From Mycolicibacterium sphagni (GTDB taxonomy: Bacteria > Actinomycetota > Actinomycetes > Mycobacteriales > Mycobacteriaceae): 64,000 nt of DNA. The notes beneath the pieces were generated by a model, which worked only from the letters and a program-made list of their open reading frames with translations, made no database searches and was not told where the DNA came from. A program made the translations under genes and the position numbers. Of this stretch, positions 24,977 to 33,137 are shown piece after piece. Numbering within the stretch: position 1 is the first letter of the stretch; each line of letters begins with the position of its first letter. Location: the NCBI RefSeq assembly GCF_013337765.1, contig NZ_VBSB01000014.1:1-64000 (forward strand), in the 5' to 3' direction.

Positions 24977-26380
24977 TCATCGGGCTTGGAGTTGCCCGAT
25001 CTGGTTGAGCATCCACTTCGACATCAGCTGCACGCCGGTGTGGCCGGCCTCGTCGAGAGGTGCGTGATCGTAGGAAGTGTGTGCACCGCCCTGGAGGAAA
25101 CGGGCGAACGCCATCAGATCCGACGTCACTTGTTGCGGGGTGAACTGCGCGTAGAACGAACCCAGCGCGGGGAACTGTTGCGGCGGCACGGCGGCCATCA
25201 ACGCGTTCATCCCCACGGTGACGACGTCGAAGAGGCTCTTGGTGCGATCGGCGATCGCCCCTTGGTTGTCGGCGCCGGCTTGCTGCAGGGCGCCGATGGC
25301 GTTGCCGGCCGCGGCCCAGTCCTGTCCTGAAGCGTTGTCGGATACCGCGGGGGCGGTGGCGGCGATGCTGGCCGCCATGTCCGCGCACGTCTTCACTGCG
25401 GTCGTGACGAGCCCGGGAATCTGGACGAAGGCCCGCGACTGCACCGCCGTGATGATTCCTTGAATCGCGGCGATCACGGTCCCGACGCCTTGCAGTATCG
25501 GCCCGGCGCTGCCTGCCTGTTGGATCAGTGCGGCCACGAATCGCTGTCCCCCGGTGATGAGATTGGCGACGAAGTTCGGCTGGCTGAGCATGTTCGTGAA
25601 TCCGGCCACCGCGGCGGTTACGGGGGCAAGGAATGTGCCGACGGCGATGCTCAGCACTTGCCGTGCACTGTTGGATGGGTCCGCGGAATCGATCTGGGAT
25701 CCGAGCAGACCGATCAGTCGAATCGTGGGGGACTGTGTGGGGACATTGCAGTAGAAGTCGTCGGGTGCGCATATGGAGATCACCCGGTCGGCAAGTGCCC
25801 CGAAGCCTCCTGGTCGAGCGCCGGCGAACCCGACCGCGGGGCCGGTGACACCGAGGGTCGCTTCTCCCTGAGGTGCTTGTCCGGGGTCGGCCAGGAGCGC
25901 AACGCCGATGACCTTCTCGGGCTTGACTGGGCTCTGCTGAGCGCCGATGAGCGCTGCCAGGTCACCAGCGACGTGCGCGCCTTGCGAGTAGCCAGTGATG
26001 AGGAAGCGAGTGTCAGGGCACTTGGCAGACTGATCTTCGATGACCTTGGTGGCGTTCTCGACCCCGGTGCGACGGCTGAAGTTGTAACCCAGCGCGTTCG
26101 CCGTGCCGCCGATGATGTCGGCCGGATAGGGCACATACATGCCAGCCACGCGGACCGGGCGCGCCGCGTTCTTGATCGGCTCAATGACTTTCTGGAGCAT
26201 TCCGGTCGGTACCCGTGGGTTGGCGTCCGGGTTGGTCTCGGTGGTTCCGGGGACCGCCACCACCATCGCTCCGGGGCAGGATGCTGCCGATGAAGTCGCG
26301 ATCGATGCGCCGGTTGGGCCCACAATGAACGCAACGAGGACGGTGATGATCACCGAGAGGACAGCGGCAATGTGACGCAT
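24977..26380 (-). CDS. Secreted cutinase-family serine esterase with long C-terminal extension
   Basis: 467 residues. A signal-type N-terminus (MRHIAAVLSVIITVLVAFIV) leads to a cutinase alpha/beta-hydrolase domain with the nucleophile motif GYSQG at 130-134 (Ser 132), paired cysteines and CAPDDFYC carrying the likely catalytic Asp. Mycobacterial cutinase-like proteins are exported esterases or phospholipases. The last 230 residues are Ala-rich helices not found in simple cutinases; they may anchor the protein or act in secretion. Confidence 0.85.
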   Translation of the reverse strand: MRHIAAVLSVIITVLVAFIVGPTGASIATSSAASCPGAMVVAVPGTTETNPDANPRVPTGMLQKVIEPIKNAARPVRVAGMYVPYPADIIGGTANALGYNFSRRTGVENATKVIEDQSAKCPDTRFLITGYSQGAHVAGDLAALIGAQQSPVKPEKVIGVALLADPGQAPQGEATLGVTGPAVGFAGARPGGFGALADRVISICAPDDFYCNVPTQSPTIRLIGLLGSQIDSADPSNSARQVLSIAVGTFLAPVTAAVAGFTNMLSQPNFVANLITGGQRFVAALIQQAGSAGPILQGVGTVIAAIQGIITAVQSRAFVQIPGLVTTAVKTCADMAASIAATAPAVSDNASGQDWAAAGNAIGALQQAGADNQGAIADRTKSLFDVVTVGMNALMAAVPPQQFPALGSFYAQFTPQQVTSDLMAFARFLQGGAHTSYDHAPLDEAGHTGVQLMSKWMLNQIGQLQAR

Positions 26381-26416
26381 GGTCGGCTCCGATCGAGGTT
26401 GGATGGGTGCGATTAG

Positions 26417-27361
26417 TCAGGCAACTGCGCCCACAGTGGCGCTCGTTTCACGGCCGTAGTGGGCTCGAAGTTTCACCAGAGCGCGGCGCAGTTTGGTCTC
26501 GCAGTAGCTCACCGATTCGCCCAATGAGCGGGCCAGGGTCGGCACCGGGACGAGGCTGTCACCGAGGAATCGGTCGCAGAGAAGCTCGCACTCGGACTGA
26601 CTGATGACGCCCGCTTTGCGTGCATTGGTGACCAATTCGCGGACCGAACCCTTGCGCTCGATCGCTTCCCAGTCGATGGTTGTGTGCTGGGCGACGGGTG
26701 CGACGTCGACGTTCGCGAGGTTGCGATGAGTGTCCCCGAGACCGCGGTACTCCTGATGGCAACCGCGCGGGCCACTGTTCTGGAACGCGCCACCGACATC
26801 CCATTGCTCATACAGATAGGTGCCGCTGGCGGGGTACTGCGGGACGGTCGGTCGCTCGCGAGTCGTGCGCTTGAGTGTCTCTCCGTACAACCGGCCGGCG
26901 ATGGAGAGGCTGTGCGGATCGGTCGTGGACGCGACATCGTAGAAGACGACCAGGACGGCTTGGGCGCGGACCTCAGGTCGGTCGATCTGTTCGCAGTCGT
27001 CGAGTCGGGCGTAGCGAGTGAAGGTGATCAGCGCCGGCCGGAACGCTTCGACGAGGACGGCGGCCGCCAGCTTCGATCCGGCTTGGTAGTAGGCGACAAC
27101 AGCGCCCAGGCCGTGCGGGTCGTCGCGCAGATTGTCGACCAGTTCGGCTGGCGTATCGGCGCGCCATCCGTGGCGTTCCTGCCACTGGGCGTACTCCGTC
27201 CTGGCGGAGGCGGTGGAGCACTGCCGACGGAAGTCGTTGGCAAGCTGGCTCCACACCGACTGCCCGGGGGCAGATACCGGTGTTTGCGGAAGTGAATCGA
27301 AGTCGGGGGTGGCGTACGGGTGGCCGGTGGTGGATTCGACTGCGGCGTAGGTGGCGGTCAT
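26417..27361 (-). CDS. Plasmid-encoded sigma-70-like factor
   Basis: 314 residues. A sigma region 2-like segment (AAAVLVEAFRPALITFTRYA, then DCEQIDRPEVRAQAVLVVFY) is followed, after a Gly/His-rich stretch, by a region 4-like helix-turn-helix (ISQSECELLCDRFLGDSL and ARSLGESVSYCETKLRRALV). AGGAG precedes the ATG. It probably directs RNA polymerase to specific promoters. The TGACCGG/CATATACCT elements are natural candidates, but nothing here proves it. A CRP-type site lies upstream. Confidence 0.68.
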   Translation of the reverse strand: MTATYAAVESTTGHPYATPDFDSLPQTPVSAPGQSVWSQLANDFRRQCSTASARTEYAQWQERHGWRADTPAELVDNLRDDPHGLGAVVAYYQAGSKLAAAVLVEAFRPALITFTRYARLDDCEQIDRPEVRAQAVLVVFYDVASTTDPHSLSIAGRLYGETLKRTTRERPTVPQYPASGTYLYEQWDVGGAFQNSGPRGCHQEYRGLGDTHRNLANVDVAPVAQHTTIDWEAIERKGSVRELVTNARKAGVISQSECELLCDRFLGDSLVPVPTLARSLGESVSYCETKLRRALVKLRAHYGRETSATVGAVA

Positions 27362-28158
27362 CGCGGAACTCCTGGAAGCGTCGGTGTGTGATTCCGTGTT
27401 CCATTAGCGAGTTCAATAGTTTCGTGACCAGGGCTTTTACCGTTGCCGGTAACGCGTTACGACCGCATCGAAGGCCCCTAAATATATGTGATGTGCATCA
27501 CAATTGACCGGTAGCGGGTTCCCACGACCAGCATTGTTCAGACCGGCGCAACGATGGCGCCAAAGATTGCCACGACGGATCCCACAACAGTCGGCGCGAG
27601 CGTGCGTCGACGCGTGTTACGGCCCGCAGAACCGTGCGAGCAACACCGCGGCATGCCACAGGCCGACGCACGGTCGACGGTGACGACACCCGTGACGACC
27701 GTGGTGTGCGCCCAGCTGCTAACACGCGTGGTAGCGATCGCGCTCACCACCAGGTGAGTGAGACGACCTGACGACAGGGCCGTTGTCTCAGCGGCGCACG
27801 CGTGCGCTACCGGGCGAGACAAAACGACGGTGATCTGGCGCGCTCACCGGGGTGCCAACCAGGTTGGTAACAAGTCTCGTCACACATGTGACCACACATC
27901 GGCCCACAGCTACGCCTGTTCTCAACCATTTTAGCTGGTGAGAAGGCAGTTGCACTAGCTTGTGGCTAAGTTCGTATGTGAGCGCGCCACTATATGGGGG
28001 AGGGAGCCGATCCGCTCCGCTTCTCCTTCGTCGAGCTAGGCGGATCGAGCGTACAACCCCTTGTCAACCGATGTGATGGCTTCATAACACGCAGCGACCA
28101 CGGCGTCCGCGTGCCAACCGCCCTGGCCGAAGGCCGCCGAAAACTCGGGCCACATTCA
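27362..28158. other. Gene-free palindrome-rich region, candidate oriT or origin
   Basis: No convincing gene in about 800 bases between the sigma-like gene and the transfer cluster. It is unusually rich in inverted repeats: GTAACGCGTTAC (27452-27463), TGTGATG/CATCACA (27487-27502), CCAACC/GGTTGG (27854-27866) and GTCACA/TGTGAC (27879-27892). Four related ACGCGT-containing elements are followed by TACG or TAGCG/TACCG (near 27455, 27609, 27723 and 27797). Position upstream of conjugation genes suggests oriT; iteron-like spacing also allows a replication origin. Confidence 0.45.
27487..27502. promoter_or_regulatory. CRP-type binding site
   Basis: TGTGATGTGCATCACA is a perfect match to the CRP consensus TGTGA-N6-TCACA, which mycobacterial Crp also recognises. 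It sits 126 bases upstream of the sigma-like gene, next to an AT-rich AAATATAT, so host cAMP signalling may reach this gene or the region to the right. Confidence 0.6.
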
Positions 28159-28191
28159 TGACCGGAACCGCGATCGGGTCGGCATATACCT
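28159..28191 (+). promoter_or_regulatory. TGACCGG/CATATACCT promoter-like element, copy 6
   Basis: TGACCGGAAC with TATACCT 26 bases on. No start codon follows at six bases; the first gene begins 44 bases downstream with its own ribosome site. It should drive the TcpC-like gene cluster. Confidence 0.7.
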
Positions 28192-28234
28192 TCTGGCGTC
28201 CTGTCCCTGACCCTCGCCGCGAAGGATCCCGCCG

Positions 28235-28477
28235 ATGCACCCACTCCGCCGCCGCTCCGGCAGCGCCGACCGTCGCGCCGCCGTCGAGCACGACCCTGCC
28301 GACGACGCCGCGCGTGTCCGTTCCTTCACCGACGACATCACCGCGGCGTGCATCGATTTGATCGACCTGCCCCTCGACATCACGACGCAGCGACGCGTCG
28401 TCGAACTGCTGCTGCACGCCGCCCCCGAAGCCGAACAAGCCATCACCCGACTCAACAACACCGCTGTCCCCCACTGA
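28235..28477 (+). CDS. Small hypothetical protein (80 aa) heading the transfer cluster
   Basis: ATG preceded by GAAGGA. The N-terminus is Arg-rich (MHPLRRRSGSADRRAAVEHD); the rest is a helical domain (CIDLIDLPLDITTQRRVVEL). It lies 13 bases before the TcpC-like gene and shares its promoter. No family recognised. Confidence 0.6.
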   Translation: MHPLRRRSGSADRRAAVEHDPADDAARVRSFTDDITAACIDLIDLPLDITTQRRVVELLLHAAPEAEQAITRLNNTAVPH

Positions 28478-28490
28478 CCGGGAGATCCAC

Positions 28491-29501
28491 ATGCCCAACG
28501 CCACCGACTCCAACGCCGACCGCCGACTGCTGCGCGCAGCCACGCGCCGCCAGGCGGTGATGAAGTACGTCATCATCGCGGGCGTCGTCCTGGCCGCCAT
28601 CGGTGGGATCGGCCAACTGTGGTCTCTGGGTTCCGCGGTCGTCGGCATGGTGAGCCGCCCCTCGGATCAGACGGTCGGCATTGCATCCGCGGACGACACC
28701 GCCCGCGTCGGCGACTTCGCGGTGGACTGGGTCCAGACATTCCTGTCCTCCGCCCGCGGTCACGAAAGTGACCTCGCCGCGTTCTACACCGGGGATCTCA
28801 CTCTCCCCGAAACACCTGTCGACGCGATCGATCCTCAGCTGGCCTCACTGCCCGAGCCGCAGCCCGGCCCGGCGCCCAACCTCGTGCAGTGGTCGGTGGT
28901 CGTCAGCGTCGCCCAGCGCGACTCGGCCGACAGCCTCCAACGCCGCCGCGTCTACTACCAAGCCACCATCGTCGTCCTCGACGGCACCCGACTGCGCGCG
29001 ATCACCCTGCCCGCCGTCGTCAGCCCCGTGTGGAGCACCGGTGTCGACGTGAGCCTGGACTACGAGACCGTCGTCTCCGACAGCGATCCAGCCGTCGTTG
29101 CCATCACCGGCTTTCTCCGGGCACTGCTGGCCGGCGGCAACGACATGAGCCGCTACGTCGCGGCCGGTTACGACGCCCGACCGATGGCCCCTCCCCCGTT
29201 CCGGTCCATCGCCATCACCAATGTGCGCTCCCAATCCCCGACGTCCTCGGCCGCCGGGGGCACGCAGGTCCGGATGCTCGCCTCCATCAAGGGGACGCGC
29301 GCCTTCTCCACCGTGCCGATGCAGTACCCGCTGCGCCTGATCGTCACCGACGGCCGTTGGGAAGTCGCCGGCATCGAGCTGTTCCCGGCCCTGGGATCCA
29401 AGGCCACCGACCCGCCCGCGCCCCCCACCGCCGGCCCGGCCACGAGCACCGCACCCACCCCGGGCGGAACACCCACCGACAGCGTGTTCGGCAAGCCGTG
29501 A
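28491..29501 (+). CDS. TcpC/VirB8-like conjugal transfer protein
   Basis: 336 residues: a short basic cytoplasmic N-terminus, one membrane segment (YVIIAGVVLAAIGGIGQLWSL, residues about 26-46) and two extracellular repeats resembling the NTF2-like fold of TcpC and VirB8, which form part of the transfer channel scaffold. The repeats begin near DFAVDWVQTFL and ITGFLRALL. A Pro/Thr-rich tail follows. Gene order with TcpE-, VirB4- and NlpC/P60-like genes supports the call. Confidence 0.78.
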   Translation: MPNATDSNADRRLLRAATRRQAVMKYVIIAGVVLAAIGGIGQLWSLGSAVVGMVSRPSDQTVGIASADDTARVGDFAVDWVQTFLSSARGHESDLAAFYTGDLTLPETPVDAIDPQLASLPEPQPGPAPNLVQWSVVVSVAQRDSADSLQRRRVYYQATIVVLDGTRLRAITLPAVVSPVWSTGVDVSLDYETVVSDSDPAVVAITGFLRALLAGGNDMSRYVAAGYDARPMAPPPFRSIAITNVRSQSPTSSAAGGTQVRMLASIKGTRAFSTVPMQYPLRLIVTDGRWEVAGIELFPALGSKATDPPAPPTAGPATSTAPTPGGTPTDSVFGKP

Positions 29502-29529
29502 TCCACCACCTGAAAGGAAACAACCCGAA

Positions 29530-29805
29530 ATGATCACCACCGTGTTGGCCGCCACCGATCCCGGCACCATGATCAACAACGCCTTGACTCTGGTCCGCAA
29601 CGTCGGTGTCAGCCTCATCATCCTGATGGGGTCAGGGCATCTGATCTCCAAGACCGTGAGCCGCCAGTTCACCATCGGCGCGCTCACCCGCACTGCCGTC
29701 ATCACCTGCCTGGGCGTGGCCCTGTTCCTGATGCTGCCCACCCTGGCCGAGTCCTTCACCGGAGTCACCCAGAACGTGACCGGCGGCGGCAGCGGCGTGC
29801 GGTGA
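29530..29805 (+). CDS. Small two-helix membrane protein of the transfer cluster
   Basis: 91 residues with two hydrophobic segments (VGVSLIILMGSGHLI and AVITCLGVALFLMLP) joined by a basic loop, and a Gly-rich end. The size and topology fit VirB2/TrbC-like or PrgI-like subunits, but no motif proves it. A ribosome site (GAAAGGAAA) precedes the ATG. Confidence 0.65.
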   Translation: MITTVLAATDPGTMINNALTLVRNVGVSLIILMGSGHLISKTVSRQFTIGALTRTAVITCLGVALFLMLPTLAESFTGVTQNVTGGGSGVR

Positions 29806-29872
29806 CACCAATTCACCAACCACCACCGCGCCGCCGGGCGCGACAACAGCGATCGACAAGTGAGGTGGGCAC

Positions 29873-30478
29873 ATGGCGCTCAGTGCTGAACTGACCGACC
29901 TGGGTTACCGAGCCGTGCGTGTCTACACCCTGGCGATGCGTTTTCCCCGGATGGTGGGCAAGGGCTTCAACGGCGAACGCCTCCCGGGCGGCCCGTACAC
30001 GCTTCCCCAGTTCGTCGGCGGCGGCATGATCTTCGGCCTGTCCGGCATCTCCGCCTACTTCCTGCCGATCATCAACCCGCTGATCAATCTGCTCGCCGGC
30101 GCAGCCCTGACGGTGATCGTCGGCGGGCTGCTGGCCAACATCCCCATCGACGGGATCAGACTCACCACCCGGATGGGGTGGCTACTCGGACTGCTGCTGT
30201 CCACCGCGCCGTCCACCTCCGAACTCATGCCCACCACCAGCCCGGTGGCCATCGTCGGCGGCGACGTGATCATGTTGGACTTCACCCGCCGCACTCCGCG
30301 CCAGACCATGCCGGCACGCCAGCCCCGCAACAGGGCCGCCACTGCAACCCGCGAGCCGCTGTTCCCACCACCGGCCCCGGCTCAGGCACCGCCGGTTCCG
30401 CCGGTCACCGCAGCCCCGGTGGCAGCCGCGGCCGTGTTCGGCGCCTTGACCCGACGCCCCCTGGACGAGGCCTCCTAA
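29873..30478 (+). CDS. TcpE-like conjugal transfer protein
   Basis: 201 residues. The N-terminus (RVYTLAMRFPRMVGKGF) and two close membrane segments around 55-95 match the TcpE family, small inner-membrane components of actinobacterial and Gram-positive transfer systems. The C-terminal third is Pro/Ala-rich and cytoplasmic. Located directly before the VirB4-like ATPase, as in related clusters. Confidence 0.72.
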   Translation: MALSAELTDLGYRAVRVYTLAMRFPRMVGKGFNGERLPGGPYTLPQFVGGGMIFGLSGISAYFLPIINPLINLLAGAALTVIVGGLLANIPIDGIRLTTRMGWLLGLLLSTAPSTSELMPTTSPVAIVGGDVIMLDFTRRTPRQTMPARQPRNRAATATREPLFPPPAPAQAPPVPPVTAAPVAAAAVFGALTRRPLDEAS

Positions 30479-30530
30479 CTCCGAGCATCCAGCCGCCCGT
30501 TCCGCCGCACGAAATCTCGCCTCAGTGAGG

Positions 30531-30563
30531 TGACCGGAATCCAATTTCGTCCGGCATATACCT
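30531..30563 (+). promoter_or_regulatory. TGACCGG/CATATACCT promoter-like element, copy 7
   Basis: TGACCGGAAT and TATACCT at 26 bases; the ATG of the VirB4-like gene lies six bases further. An internal promoter within the transfer cluster. Confidence 0.75.
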
Positions 30564-30569
30564 CCGGGC

Positions 30570-33137
30570 ATGAGCACCAGTGCCCCCGCTGCCGCACCGT
30601 CTCGATCACTGCGCCAACACCTGCGCACCAACACGCTGCAGCCCACCGTGGCCATCGCCGGCAATCTTCGGCTCACCCGATCAGGCACCTGGTGGGCTGA
30701 TTACCTCGTCGAGGGCTTCGACTACGGACTGCGCGACGTCGACGACAAGGACCAAGTCCGCGCGCTGCACCAGCTGCTGTTCCAAGAGGTCCCCGACTAC
30801 ACGTTGCTCGCCGGATTCTCAGCCCCGATGGATCTGCCTGGCGCCATGCGCCGGATGGTCTCCCCCGCCGACCTCGACCGTCACGACTACATCGACGAAT
30901 GCAACGCCCAGGCCGCGCGGCTGCACTCGCTGCGCCCCAGGAACCGGCTCTATTGGCTGAGCATGCCGCTGGATCAGAAGTTCCGGCACGGCCCCGCCGG
31001 GTCGCGGCTGCTGAACATGGACTTCTTCGGCGGCGACAACCAGCCCAGCACCGAGGACGTCGACGCCGCCGCCGCCAAGGCCGACGAGCTCGCTGAGCGA
31101 CTGTCCTCGATCGTCACACTTCATCCGGTCACCGGGCGGCAGATGCGGTGGCTGTGGGACCACCACATCAGCCGTGGTCTCGACGCCGGCCCGTGCCCCC
31201 CGGCCCGCGACGGCCGCATCCGCGCCGGGGTCCGCACCTTCACCGAAGCGCTGTTCGACGAGGGCGCCAACGCCGACCGCGCCAACCACACCGGTTGGTG
31301 GCAGCGCAACGCACCGTCCTTCGGACGGATCGTCAAGATCAGCCGACCCGACGACGACGACCCACGCACCACCTACCAGTGCATGCTGACCGTCAAGTCG
31401 TTCCCGGCCGACGAGATGATCTTCCCCGGCGGCACCGAGTTCTTTCAGCTCGCCGACACCATCACCGGCCGCGGCGACAAGGCGGTCATCGACTGGGCCG
31501 TGCGCATCCGCAAGGTGCCCCGCAACGAGGTCCTGGCCCGCAACATCAAAACGCTGCGCCAGATCGACGAGCAGATGGATCAGCGCGACGGCGAGACCAG
31601 CTTCGGCGCCTCCATGCTGACCGAGAAGGCCTACATCCTCGCCGACTACAACCGCCGCATCGAAGGCGCCGACGACGAGGTTGAGATCCGGTTCACCCCG
31701 ATCTTCGCCGTCGGTGCCGCCACCCAGGCCGACGCGAGCGCCGCGGTCACCGAGCTCACCCGCGCCTGCAGATCCAAGCGCATCACCCTCGAGGCTCCGC
31801 TGGGCGCCCAGCGCGAGCTGTGGATGTCGATGGTGCCCGGCGCCCACCACATCAAGGCCGTCGACGCGTGCGTGCACATCACCACCAGCGAAGAAGTCGC
31901 CGCCTTCGTACCGTGCGTGTCCGCCAAGGTCGGCGACGCCGAAGGCCCGATCATCGGCGTCAACCTGACCAGCGGATGCTTCGAACCGATCCACCTGGCG
32001 ATCATGGAGCGCACCGCCCGCCAGGAAGCCGCCAGCGTGGCCACCGTCGGCCAGCCCGGCGGCGGCAAAACCTACTTCCTGCAGACCATCAGCGGTCAGA
32101 TCATCGACCGGGGCGGCCAGATCCTGGCCGTCGACCGTACCGAACGCGGCGAGTACGCCGAATGGGCGCGCGGCCTGACCAACCCGACCGTCATCGACCT
32201 CGCCGCCCCCGACTTCAGCATGGATCCGCTGCGGGTGTTCTCCCGCGAGGAGGCCGCCGACCGCACCCTGGATCTGCTGCTGCCGCTGATCAACGTCTCG
32301 GCGAGCTCGCCGGCGGCCAGCGTGCTGCAAAGCATGCTGCACCCCGACGTCCGCGACGACAACGACATCCACAGCCTGGCCGATCTCGTCGGGTTCATGG
32401 CCAGCCCGGACCTGCCCGCCGACTTCCGGCGCGGCGAGATCGCCGAGCTGGCCAACATGCTGTCGTTCTGGATCAACAACCAAAACGCCGGCGCCCTGTT
32501 CGACCCCAATCTCCGGCCGCTGCAACTGACCTCACCGGCAACGATCATCCGCACCCACCGCCTCCAGCTGCCGACGGTCGAGGACATCCACTCCCCGCAC
32601 CTGTTCCAGCAGCTGACCCCCACCAAGCACATGGGCCGCGCGCTCTACGGGCTGACCGCCACCATCGCGCGACGCGCCTTCTTCGCCGACAACTCCCGCT
32701 TCGGTGCCTACGTCCTCGACGAAGCCCACCACCTCACCACTACCCACGGCGGCCCGCAGGTCGTCAAGGAGTTCGCCCGCGACGGCCGCAAGCACAACGC
32801 CGCCATCCTGATGGGCTCCCAGGATCCCGACGACTACGGCGACCTCACCGACTTCTTCACCACCCAAGTGGTGTTCAAGCAGACCAAGGAGAACCAGGCC
32901 CGCAAGTCACTGGCGTGGCTGGGCCTAGCCCCCGACGCCAATCCGCAGCTGATCAAGGATCTGCGCTACAACACCTCACCGGCCGGCAAGGACGGCCAAC
33001 GTCCTCCCGAGCACCGCCGCGGCGAGTGCTACATCCGTGATTCCGCCCTCAACATCGCCCGCATGAAGACGCTCGGCCCCGCCCTGGCGCGCCGCGCCGA
33101 GCAGATGAACACCAACGCCCCCGAGGCGCGGCGATGA
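30570..33137 (+). CDS. VirB4/TraC-like conjugation ATPase (TcpF-like)
   Basis: 855 residues from a leaderless ATG. The C-terminal ATPase domain has Walker A GQPGGGKTYF near 494, Walker B with LDEAHH near 717 and a later Gln motif (MGSQDPDDYGDL). The N-terminal half fits the VirB4-type substrate or channel-binding domain. VirB4 proteins power assembly and DNA movement in type IV systems. It overlaps the next gene by four bases. Length and order fit actinobacterial Tcp-type clusters. Confidence 0.87.
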   Translation: MSTSAPAAAPSRSLRQHLRTNTLQPTVAIAGNLRLTRSGTWWADYLVEGFDYGLRDVDDKDQVRALHQLLFQEVPDYTLLAGFSAPMDLPGAMRRMVSPADLDRHDYIDECNAQAARLHSLRPRNRLYWLSMPLDQKFRHGPAGSRLLNMDFFGGDNQPSTEDVDAAAAKADELAERLSSIVTLHPVTGRQMRWLWDHHISRGLDAGPCPPARDGRIRAGVRTFTEALFDEGANADRANHTGWWQRNAPSFGRIVKISRPDDDDPRTTYQCMLTVKSFPADEMIFPGGTEFFQLADTITGRGDKAVIDWAVRIRKVPRNEVLARNIKTLRQIDEQMDQRDGETSFGASMLTEKAYILADYNRRIEGADDEVEIRFTPIFAVGAATQADASAAVTELTRACRSKRITLEAPLGAQRELWMSMVPGAHHIKAVDACVHITTSEEVAAFVPCVSAKVGDAEGPIIGVNLTSGCFEPIHLAIMERTARQEAASVATVGQPGGGKTYFLQTISGQIIDRGGQILAVDRTERGEYAEWARGLTNPTVIDLAAPDFSMDPLRVFSREEAADRTLDLLLPLINVSASSPAASVLQSMLHPDVRDDNDIHSLADLVGFMASPDLPADFRRGEIAELANMLSFWINNQNAGALFDPNLRPLQLTSPATIIRTHRLQLPTVEDIHSPHLFQQLTPTKHMGRALYGLTATIARRAFFADNSRFGAYVLDEAHHLTTTHGGPQVVKEFARDGRKHNAAILMGSQDPDDYGDLTDFFTTQVVFKQTKENQARKSLAWLGLAPDANPQLIKDLRYNTSPAGKDGQRPPEHRRGECYIRDSALNIARMKTLGPALARRAEQMNTNAPEARR

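Noticed and set aside
30819..32525. 568-codon minus-strand frame opposite the VirB4-like gene
   Set aside because: Val/Gly/Ala-rich shadow of a gene with full ATPase motifs; no plausible ribosome site or domain.
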